From: Streptomyces antibioticus
Lineage (GTDB): Bacteria; Actinomycetota; Actinomycetes; Streptomycetales; Streptomycetaceae
Assembly: GCF_001514065.1 (NCBI RefSeq)
Contig: NZ_KQ948422.1
Location: 1 to 64,000 of the forward strand
Reading direction: 5' to 3'
Length of the DNA stretch: 64,000 nucleotides
Part shown: positions 22,801-30,495 of the stretch, piece by piece
Numbering within the stretch: position 1 is the stretch's first letter
Layout of the letters: each line of letters opens with the position of its first letter
Position numbers and translations under genes: made by a program
Notes under the pieces: generated by a model
The model's input: the letters and a program-made list of their open reading frames with translations, nothing else
The model's database searches: none
What the model was told of the DNA's origin: nothing

Positions 22801-23706
22801 CTCGGCGGACATGAACACGCCGCCGCACGCTACGCCCACCAAGCAGCAGACCTGCTGCCGGCTGACGCCCCACCCACACTCAAAAATACCGTCGCCCAGG
22901 CCCTCGCTCATGCCGCAGACGCCCCGGCAGCCCTCGCCACAGCAGGCGGCAACACTGCTGCGGAAAGGCGCCAAGCGCTCACCGCGATCGCCGCAGGCCT
23001 TGCGCCCCACGACCCCGACCACGCCGCACACATCACCGAACCACTCATCACAGATCTCGCGCAGCGAATCGACCAGGGAAGCCCCCTGCACGTACTGCCC
23101 GAGCTCGCCGCCCTCCTCCTCGCCGCCCCGACCCTCCAGCACCCCCAACCCCGCCTGCACGAAACACTCCAGCACGCCGCACACCACGCCCGCACCACCC
23201 CCCAGACCCGGCACATCCCCACCCTCACCATCCTCACGCTCCTGGCACACCTCGGCTGCCTCCCCCACACCACCACCGACCGCATCCCCCTCACCCACCG
23301 TCACGCGGCGCACCCCCCACGGCATCTGCCCCCGGAACAAGCCGTCCTCGCGGCCGTGCAGCACGACACCACAGCACTGCACCAGCTCACCCGCACGTCC
23401 CAGGGGCCCGACCAGGACCCGGCAGCCCTCTACGCAGCCGCCGCGCACCTCTCAGCCAGCCCCACCACCCTCACCACAGACCACCGCGCCCCCGACAAAA
23501 CGACCCGCCTCTGCCTCGCACTCGCCCACACCGCTGACCGCACCACCTCCGCCACCACCACAGCCCACCGCATCACCCACCACCTCCTCACCAGACACCC
23601 CTGGACCCACACCCTCCCCCTCCTCCCCCAACTCGCCCCCCAAGCGCTCCTCCACCTCGCCCGCATGGCAGCATCTACAGGAATTCACTCGATCAGCCCG
23701 CAGTAG
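19816..23706 (+). CDS. STAND/NACHT-type NTPase with C-terminal helical repeats; candidate effector of the Cas3-less Cascade
   Basis: 1296 residues. After an N-terminal region with an HTH-like stretch (residues 32-85, MQQLGVKASTWRNWRSG) comes a P-loop, QADTPVGKTTLLADYVL (about 170-186), and Walker B, LLLVVDGLDDDVAW (about 258-271). Conserved segments of a Streptomyces STAND family follow (AVAGGGLHATDLAELTG; RTSGWPEQTPLYPL). The rest, about 800 residues, is Ala/Leu-rich TPR-like helix repeats, the usual sensor part. No HD, DExH, protease or TIR domain is visible. It is not Cas3. GTG 19816 has GAGGTGAT upstream. It is divergent from casA and its stop lies within 15 bp of decayed repeats leading into array 3. 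Confidence 0.82.
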   Translation: MTAPAGFSAGCESGGASLDSTGTGARRALGGMLTVLWEEAASPPPSRMQQLGVKASTWRNWRSGASAPSPASTALFWSVVAQLEEAVGRAVYSHAQWESALHDAQQEGSQRQHQQIIDFRRKTGKDLRFVRPHQPALDADIGDLSERSSERAAMNRFIHESRSATPSYLCWQADTPVGKTTLLADYVLRPPRYTDVLNFFISPTHGNTRADFETEMALQLTLLLQLSESSAPSSIRGPRQWRRLFAAAAAKSVAHGRKLLLVVDGLDDDVAWSGTAGGDAAPPSRNRGNRRSADGSIAALLPLAPPPGMRVIASFRRWGHGPHDLPRSHPLQRPEHRRTLQPIAGLRPLPRTAPGPPLKGTHDTVARLLAVAGGGLHATDLAELTGRPLEQITSVLQGPQGRTIMIDDAVFETYRLQHPDQEAAVRCRMEETALARHTQQLLDWCERWRTSGWPEQTPLYPLVHQLRLLADTAQRAAYVLDWPRLERLATTAGPAAALAQLDTFALEISTEEPSSGSLNVLVPLACARATLCGKAQEVPRGAAGLLVRLGQAQRARSLARSAPTAQMRAIHLADVAVEMARGGQTATSVAVAHEAADCLPPFHPLHPQTARDPAAHSHLLDAARSLLALDLPHAAHPLLRAVVGDRGAEIETRCAAAAMLHTAHDPQATTALIDHVQSLSEGGLRERAAAVELWGILARAIPTFGRYAGDRIEALCADLAPSEGLGSIEVLALAASALAQLPARRHKKAGILLRQALAQIAAALSDPATLSADDHAYLSRDLAGALAHLTQAVDAAGTGRGALTDIDRLLQALPEHLRTGILGDTIAERAQFLAHTAAERRATEDAAATTKTQQRKNAQRRAKQWMLAPAQFAPPTGAQPEETARKNSLTATRRTPTHPATSALPDPADPAALVLSAEEHLTTGNLHSGRELLATALQRASTPSTYAPTAQQWTADLAQALGVAGEFEHGEALASEVADMNNRVRHLAALSLGCALGGHEHAAARYAHQAADLLPADAPPTLKNTVAQALAHAADAPAALATAGGNTAAERRQALTAIAAGLAPHDPDHAAHITEPLITDLAQRIDQGSPLHVLPELAALLLAAPTLQHPQPRLHETLQHAAHHARTTPQTRHIPTLTILTLLAHLGCLPHTTTDRIPLTHRHAAHPPRHLPPEQAVLAAVQHDTTALHQLTRTSQGPDQDPAALYAAAAHLSASPTTLTTDHRAPDKTTRLCLALAHTADRTTSATTTAHRITHHLLTRHPWTHTLPLLPQLAPQALLHLARMAASTGIHSISPQ

Positions 23707-23718
23707 AGAACCCCTCAC

Positions 23719-24027
23719 CCCTCCCGCAGCGGCGGGAATGCACCCGGGATCATCTTCACCCGACGCCACAGCCCATCCACTCCCTGCATCCGCAGGGGTG
23801 CCCCCTCGTCACCACCCTCCGCGGCTACATCCACTCCCTCCCGGCACCCGCTGGGATGTCCCATTCGGAGCCGGTAGCTCAGGCAGCAAGGGCCCCACCC
23901 TCCGCAATCGCAGGAACGAACAGCAGGTCGCCGCTTAGCCAAACCGGCGATCTCCGGGTTATCGCGGCAAAGGGCGTGTCCACCTTCCGCGGCGTCTCGC
24001 TGAGATCGGCTGCTCGGAAGAAAAGGG
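23719..24027 (+). repeat. Decayed CRISPR repeats between the STAND gene and array 3
   Basis: At least four imperfect stem-loop units recur at about 58-61 bp: CTCCCGCAGCGGCGGGAATG (23721), CTCCCTGCATCCGCAGGGGTG-like (23780), CTCCCGGCACCCGCTGGGATG-like (23838) and CTCCGCAATCGCAGGAAC (23899). The period matches the arrays. If the array reads rightward this is its leader-proximal end, where repeats are normally the best conserved. Confidence 0.55.
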
Positions 24028-27000
24028 GTGCTCCCCCGCCGAGGCGGGGGCGCTTCACCGCCCTCGGGGTCGTGGCCCGCGTTAAGCGCGTGCTCCCCGC
24101 CGACGCGGGAGTGGTTCGGAGGCCAACAACGCCCTCACCGCCGACGAGGTGTCCTCCCAGCCGACGCGGGGGTGGTTCGTACGTCGGCTGTCGCATGTCT
24201 CTGCGGGTGCCGTGCTCCCCGCCGACGCGGGGATGGTTCGTCGGCAGGCTTGCGGGACTGCGGGGGCCGCAGGTGCTCCCCGCCGACGCGGGGGTGGTTC
24301 ACACTGGGCAGCGCTGCAAGCCGGCGAAACGCCGTGCTCCCCGCCGACGCGGGGGTGGTTCGGGGAGGGCAACACCCCCGACCGGCACGGCGGAGTCCTC
24401 CCCGCCGCCGCGGGGGTGGTTCGTGGTTGTGGACGTTATGGCCGCACTTGTTGTGGTGCTCCCCGCCAACGCGGGAGTGGTTCGCTCGCCACCTCGTCCT
24501 CCCCGCCGACGCGGGGGTGGTTCATTGGTCCGGCTCTTGCGCTGAAACTCGCGGAAGTGCCGACGCGGGGGTGGTTCGAATCGGGCGTAGTACTCGTCGG
24601 TCGCCTTGTCGTCCTCCCCGCCGCCGCGGGGGTGAACCGTAGTACCCCTCCCCGATCCGGATCGGGTCGATGTGCTCCCCGCAGACGCGGGGGTGGTTCG
24701 GCGCACGACCGCCGTGTCACCGCGCTCACCCAGTCCTCCCCGCTGACGCGGGGGTGGTTCGCCCCCGACCCGGCGCTGGAACGCCATGTGGGCGTCCTCC
24801 CCGCCGACGCGGGGGGTTCGTTCCTGTCCCGAAGGGGGAACCTAGTGCTCCAGTCCTCTCCGCCGACGCGGGGGGGGCGCCGCAGAACCTCCCTGACCCG
24901 AACGCCTGATCGTCCTCCCCGCCGACGTGGGGTGGTTCGTTGTTGCCCCGCAGGACCCCGGTCCGCTCCACGTCCTCCCCGCCGACGCGGGGGTGGTTCG
25001 CTTCACCGGCCGAGTGAGCAGTTCCTCGCGGAGTCCTCCCCGCCGACCCGGGGGTGGTTCGTACCGGGTGGCCTGGACAGGGTAGAAGCGTCGGTGGTCC
25101 CCGCCGACGCGGGGGTGGTTCGCCGACGGGCCGTTCCATCTGCATGGGTTCGGTGTGCTCCCCGCCGATGCGGGGGTGGTTCGGCCGCGCTGAGCCTGGA
25201 CGTCGTGATACACACGTGCTCCCCGCCGACGCGGGGGGCGCTTCGGCTTCCTCCTGCACCTGCCCGTGCAGTGTCCTCCCCGCCGACGCGGGGGTGGTTC
25301 GGCACAGGGGCGACCGTGCGAGGCGGATGCCGCGTGCTCCCAGCCAACGCGGAGGTGGTTCGCACGAGGACGGCCTGTACCGGCACCTGCGGTTGTGCTC
25401 CCCGCCGACGCGAGGGGGTTCGGGCCCAGACACCATCGAGCGCCCGGTGGGCAGGTGCTCCCCGCCGACGCAGGGGTGGTTCGCTCTACGCGTGGGTGAA
25501 AGCGGGCATGCCCGCGTGCTCCCCGCAGACGCGGGGGTGGCTCGGCGTCCAGCGCGTCGAGCAGCGGCTGGAACGGGTGCTCCCTGCAGACGCGGGGGGT
25601 GGTTCCTTCCCTGGGGAGCCCTCTTGAACGGGTGCCGGGTACTCCTCGCCGACGCGGGGGTGGTTCGCACTTCCGGCACTGGCCGGCCACGGACCGGCTG
25701 TGCTCCCCGCCGACGCGGGGGTGGTTCGGAGTTGTGCCAGGCGGCCGTCACGATCGGCGTGTGGTCCCCGTCGACGCGGGGGTGGTTCGCCGGACCCGTC
25801 GATTATCACGCCGCGATAGTTGTGGTCCCCGCCGACGCGGGGGTGAACCGTATTGGACCAAGCTGCAGCACACGGGGCCTGGGTGCTCCCCGCCGCGGGG
25901 GTGAACCGGTGACGCGGCGCTGCGACTGCCCGAACCGGCCGTGGTCCCCGCCGACGCGGGGGTGGTTCGTAGTTGGTGCCGTCCGACGTCAGGGAGCGGC
26001 TGGTACTCCCCGCCGACCCGGGAGTGGTTCGTTCGACATAGGCATGACGCCGCGCATGTTCGAGTGCTCTCCGCCGACGCGGGGGTCGTTCGGCGTTTTG
26101 GTACGTCGTGACGGCCTGGTTGATGGTGCTCCCCGCCGACGCGGGGTGGTTCGTCGCGCATCATCTCGGCGGCGCCGCCGGGGCCGTGCTCCCCTCCGAC
26201 GCGGGCGGCACGGCCTGACCCATGCCCTACACCGACCTCGCCTCGTGCTCCCCGCCGACTCGGGGCGATTGGGGCGCGGTCGCGTACTACAGCCAGCAGA
26301 AGGGGAGCTCTCCCAGCCAAGGCGGGGGGTGGTTCGAGCAGGGAGGCGGCGGCTCGAGCAGCGCGTGGGCGATGTGCTCCCCGCCGACGCGGGGGTGGTT
26401 CGGAAGATCAACTGGCCCTCGCTCGGGCATGGAGGTGCTCCCCGCCGACGCGGGGGTGTTTCGCTCAACGGCTGGCCCTTGACACGCCAGTACCCGTGCT
26501 CCCCGCCGACGCGGGGGTGGTTCGGTCTGGGCTCAGCGCGCCGCGGTCGAGGGCTTGTGCTCCCCGTCGACGCGGGGGTGGTTCGTCGCCGTACCGCAGG
26601 GTGGGTTCAGAGCGCTTGTGCTCCCCGCCGACGCAGGGGTGGTTCGGTTGCGCTGGCCGATGTTGGCGTAGGTCACCGGTGCTCCCCGCCGACGCGGGGG
26701 TCGTTCGCTCGATCCCCGCAACTCCCATGTCGTCAGTTTGTGCTCCCTGCCAACGCGGGGGTGGTTCGCTCCTCGTGGCCAAGTGGCACGAAGAGGGCCG
26801 GTGGTCCCCGCCGACGCGGGGGGTTCGGACAGGGTCCTCGGCCTCTCACTCGTCTCCGTGTGCTCCCTGCCGACGCGGGGTGGTTCGATGCTCATCGGCA
26901 TGCCCACCCCCGCGTTGACGTGCTCCCCCTCCGACGCGGGGGGTGGTTCGGACCCAGGCCATGCGGAAGCCCCGCCCGATCAGTGCTCCCCGCCGACGCG

Positions 27001-28531
27001 AGGGTGGTTCGACGGTCATGCAGTCGCCGGTCACTGCCGTGCTCCCCGCCGACGCGGGGGTGGTTCGACGGGTGCGGCCGCGGCCGCCGTGGTGAACCTG
27101 TGCTCCCCGCCGCCGCGGGGGTGGTTCGACCGAGTACGCCGACCTCCTCGAAGACGAAGAGTCCTCCCCGCCGACGCGGGGGTGGTTCGCGGCTTGGCCT
27201 GGCGGCCCGGCGCGGGCTGTGGTCCTCCCCGCCGACGCGGGGGTGGTTCGTGACCCCGGTTGTCAGTGGTGTGCCGTACCGTGTCCTCCCCACCGACGCG
27301 GGGCTGGTTCGGTATCGAGGTTGGCGATCCACACCGCGTTGCTGTGTTCCCCGCCGAAGCGGGGGTGGATCGCAGATGATGGACGCCATGTTCACGTCGA
27401 CGCCGTACTCCCCGCCGACGCGGGGGTGGTTGTCGTCGGTGCGCGCCACCGGATACTCGGTGTCGGCGCTCCCCGCCGACGCGGGGGTGATTCGATCGAG
27501 TACATCTCGACGGACGTCACGCTGTGGCGCTCCCCGCCGACGCGGGGGTGGTTCGACGGCCGGGCAGCTCATTCGCACGGGCCTGGTGTGCTCCCCGCCA
27601 ACGCGGGGGTGGTTCGGCGGCCATGACTTCCTCGTCGGTCTTTCGCCCGTGCGCCCCGCCGACGCGGGGGTGGTTCGACCGGCGCCGCGTTCGCCGCGAT
27701 CGTGAACTTGTGCTCCCCGCCGACGCGGGGGTGTTCGCTTAACGTGCTTCCTCAGGTGGGCAAGCGTTTGTGCTCCCCGCCGACGCGGGGGTGGTTCGTA
27801 CAGGTAGCCGAGAAACGGTACGGCGGGGACGTGCTCCCCGCAGACGCGGGGGCGGTTCGCCGAACCCGTGCTTCACGGGCGTGATGTTCCGGTGCTCCCC
27901 GCCGACGCGCGGGTAGTTCGGCCCGGAACAGCATCATCGTGGCGGCCGTCGAGTGCTACCCGCCGACGCGGGGGTGGTTCGAACTACTACGTCTACGGCT
28001 ACATGGTGATCGGGTGCTCCCCGCCGACGCGGGGGTGGTTCGGCACCACGGGCCGGCAACGTAGCCGCGCCAGAGTGCTCCCCGCGGATGCGGGGGTGGT
28101 TCGTGACATGACCTTCTACGACTGGCTCGCATCCTGTGCTCCCCGCCGATGCGGGGGTGGTTCGCCCATGCTGGGCACGGTCGATGACGCGAACCGGTCC
28201 TCCCCGCCGAGGCGGGGGGGTTCGACTCCGCGGACGGTCATACGAAGTCCAGCCATGTCCTCCCCGCCGACGCGGGGGTGGTTCGGACACGCAGACGGTT
28301 ATGGGCCATGAGCGAGGGTCCTCCCGCCGACGCGGGGGTGGTTCGGCCCGCCTCGGGGGGACTGATATCCGTACTCCGTGCTCCTCGCCGACGCGGGGGT
28401 GGTTCGGTCGCCGAAAGCCCCGTCCCCGAAGAGGTCGAGGTCCTCCCCGCCGGACGCGGGGGTGATTCGGCAACCATTGGGCCTGCTAGCGGGCGGTGAG
28501 GATCCTACCCGCCGACGCGGGGGTGGTTCGC
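24028..28531 (+). CRISPR. CRISPR array 3, type I-E, about 75 repeats, variant 5' handle
   Basis: Repeats begin GTGCTCCCCGCCGACG and end GGGGGTGGTTCG on the plus strand, at 60-61 bp spacing. The stem-loop is the same as in arrays 1 and 2 but the handle is GTGGTTCG instead of GTGAACCG. At least three repeats (near 24610, 25823 and 25882) carry the array 1/2-type GTGAACCG end. Block-wise variants occur: GTCCTCCCC mainly 24391-25060, GTGGTCCCC among 25094-25980. Decay includes a spacer of about 12 nt near 24485, a truncated repeat at 24556 and a poorly preserved stretch at 26187-26335. The array begins just after the STAND gene and ends at a perfect terminator hairpin. Confidence 0.97.
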
Positions 28532-28577
28532 TTTGTGTCTCATTGCCGTCGGCCAGTTACGGTCCCGGCATGTGAAA

Positions 28578-28603
28578 GGCCGGACGGGTGCAACCGTCCG
28601 GCC
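28578..28603 (+). terminator. Terminator of array 3
   Basis: GGCCGGACGG pairs perfectly with CCGTCCGGCC around GTGCAA. It lies about 47 bp past the last repeat, correctly placed to end a rightward STAND-array 3 transcript. Confidence 0.8.
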
Positions 28604-28707
28604 AGTTCAACCAGCGAGGTGCAACTCGCTGATCTTCAACCCGTCTCTGCCTAAGTGTTGTCCCGTAAATGATCTTTGACGCGCCGGATGACCTGCTCGC
28701 TTCTCCG

Positions 28708-29475
28708 TCATCCGGTGAGGGTGAGGTTGTGCAGGCGGGCGATGCCGAGCATGGCGTAGTGGACGCCGTCGCCTTTGAGGCGGCAGTCGCGGAGGATCTT
28801 CCAGCTCTTCATGCGGGCGAAGGTGTGCTCGACGCGTGCGCGGACCTTGCGGTGGGAGGCGTTGTGTTCCTCTTTCCAGGGCGGAAGTTCGGTCTGGCCG
28901 CGTTCGCGTCGGTGTGGGATGACCAGGCCGGTGCCGCGGTAGCCGCCGTCCGCGATGACCGTGGCGCACCTGACGGCGTCCTTCGCGCCGGAGAGCTCCC
29001 ATGCCTTGCAGTCGTTGCGGTTGCCGGGCAGGGGCCGGCCGACGGCGACGACGAGTCGGGAGTCGGCGTCGATGACGACCTGGTGGTTGGTCGAGTAACG
29101 GTAGTTCTTCGACTGCTCGGCGATGGTGTGATCCCGAGTGGGCACCAAGGTGCCGTCCACGATCAGCACGGCGTCCTTGCGGAACCGCCTGCGCTGTTGC
29201 AGAGCCAGCGAGGGCCCGAGGTGGTCGATGATGCGATCCGCTGCCGACTTCGAGGTGCCGAAGAGCAGGGCAAGCTGCCGCAAAGTCAGGTTCGTCCGCC
29301 AGTATGCGGCGGTCAGCAGGACTCGGTCCTCAAGTGGCAGGCTCCATGGCCGTCCCTTGCGAACAGGGTCTGCGCCCTCGCGTCGTAACGCGGTGATCAG
29401 CTTGCCGAACTGTCGCGGGCTCAGCCCGCTGAACGGGGCTATCCAGGAAGGCTCCGAAGCCGTGATCACACCGGT
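28708..29475 (-). mobile_element. IS5-family transposase (DDE)
   Basis: 255 residues from GTG 29475, opening VTGVITASEPSWI as in many Streptomyces IS5-group elements. The DDE triad is visible: VDGTLVPTRDH (first Asp), IADGGYRGTG (second Asp) and RARVEHTFARMKSW (Glu). The gene is full length and looks intact. A candidate left inverted repeat, TTGTCCCGTAAATGATC, lies near 28662. On the right only the inner GATCATT is recognisable, so the outer right end may have been lost. It sits at the right border of array 3. Confidence 0.88.
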
Positions 29476-29485
29476 CACTGCGTGA

Positions 29486-29824
29486 TCATTCCACTGCTTC
29501 AGGAGCTCCCTGCTCGAACGCGAGGTGGCAGCGTTCAACCTGCTCGGCTACCTGCTCCATGAACCAGCGCATGATCTCGTAGGGGACGATGTGCTCGTCG
29601 TGGCTGTGGATGTGGACGGCTGGCTCAAGGCTCGGGTCCTCGTCGGGTATCACCGCCACCATGAAGGCAGCTCCAGGCAGGTGGGTCTCTGCGTTGGGAA
29701 TCTCAGCCCACGCGGCCGGCGCTGGGACGGCCTCGCTCAGCTCCACGCACCAGGCGTCGTCCGGCAAGGCGTAGTGGAACTGGATGGCGTAGTGGCGGCC
29801 TGCATGAACGCGCAGCTCTGGCAT
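29486..29824 (-). CDS. Hypothetical protein, 3' end probably altered by the IS
   Basis: 112 residues beginning MPELRVHAGRHYAIQFHY, then VHIHSHDEHIVPYEIMRWF in the middle. No family recognised; it appears soluble. The TGA stop lies inside the TGATCA at the junction with the IS element, so the natural C-terminus may have been replaced. Its neighbours on both sides are unrelated. Confidence 0.5.
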   Translation of the reverse strand: MPELRVHAGRHYAIQFHYALPDDAWCVELSEAVPAPAAWAEIPNAETHLPGAAFMVAVIPDEDPSLEPAVHIHSHDEHIVPYEIMRWFMEQVAEQVERCHLAFEQGAPEAVE

Positions 29825-30210
29825 GCCCGCAGGCTGCCACAGCTGCCACGCCGGAGTCTCGTGGGTATCCGCTCAGCACCTGGCGCCGCCACCCCGCCGA
29901 CCATTTGCGGGACAACCCATAGCCCCCTTAGCCCACGCCGTCCTCATGATTAACCAGGCACAATCCATCGCAGCCCAGGGTGGTTGGCTTCCGGGCTATA
30001 GATCTTTAACGGTGTGGGTTACCTCCGGCTGTGAAGGTTGGTGTCGGCCGCGCCATGCGGGAGCGATGAGGGATGCGGATGGCGTCGTATTGACGATCGA
30101 GGAGCGGGTTCAGCGTGAGCAAGTTCCGCTCGCGGGCGCTGACTTGATCGACGCAGGGGACAGGACGGTTGCCTTCCGGTCCGCCCGCGCGGGGCGGGTG
30201 GCGACCAGTG
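29825..30210. other. Intergenic, no gene recognised
   Basis: About 390 bases. Short frames on both strands lack a family signature. Mild AT enrichment around 29945-30010. No strong hairpin was found by eye. Confidence 0.3.
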
Positions 30211-30471
30211 GTGGACACCGACGAGAATCGCCCTGAAGAGGTCGCTGGTCCCCCTCTCGTGATTTCAGTCCCACTGATCGGAATCACTTTTGTGGGCACA
30301 TATGAGCGAATCGCAGCACTGCCTGCCACATCAGGGAGCCTCGCAAGTTTCCTGACAAGAGGGTGGAATAAGGCATTCAAGCGGTATGCTCGCCGACGGA
30401 GGCGTCACCTGCTGGTCGGCGAGATGCCGAAGGGGAGGCGCAAAACTTCTATACAGACATCCTATGCCTGA
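30211..30471 (+). CDS. Small basic hypothetical protein
   Basis: 86 residues from GTG 30211, VDTDENRPEEVAGPP at the start, then VISVPLIGITFVGTYERIAA and a strongly basic C-terminus (KRYARRRRRHLLVGEMPKGR). No family recognised and the ribosome site is weak. It ends 25 bp before the large membrane protein, on the same strand, and may be cotranscribed with it. It could also be non-coding. Confidence 0.35.
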   Translation: MDTDENRPEEVAGPPLVISVPLIGITFVGTYERIAALPATSGSLASFLTRGWNKAFKRYARRRRRHLLVGEMPKGRRKTSIQTSYA

Positions 30472-30495
30472 TGTTTGTGCGGAACGGGAGATCTA

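Noticed and set aside
19816-23706. Reading the large gene next to casA as Cas3
   Set aside because: It has no N-terminal HD motif, no DExH box and no helicase motifs V-VI. Its P-loop/Walker B spacing and 'DGLDDD' acid cluster fit STAND ATPases.
23866-23900. GGAGCCGGTAGCTCAGGCAG resembling a tRNA 5' half
   Set aside because: No matching acceptor stem, anticodon arm or T-loop follows; the similarity is to the D-loop consensus only and falls in decayed repeats.
24028-28531. Long frames with recurring PPTRGWF or LPADAGVVR across array 3
   Set aside because: They are also repeat translations, although one frame stays open for 883 codons because the repeat lacks stops.
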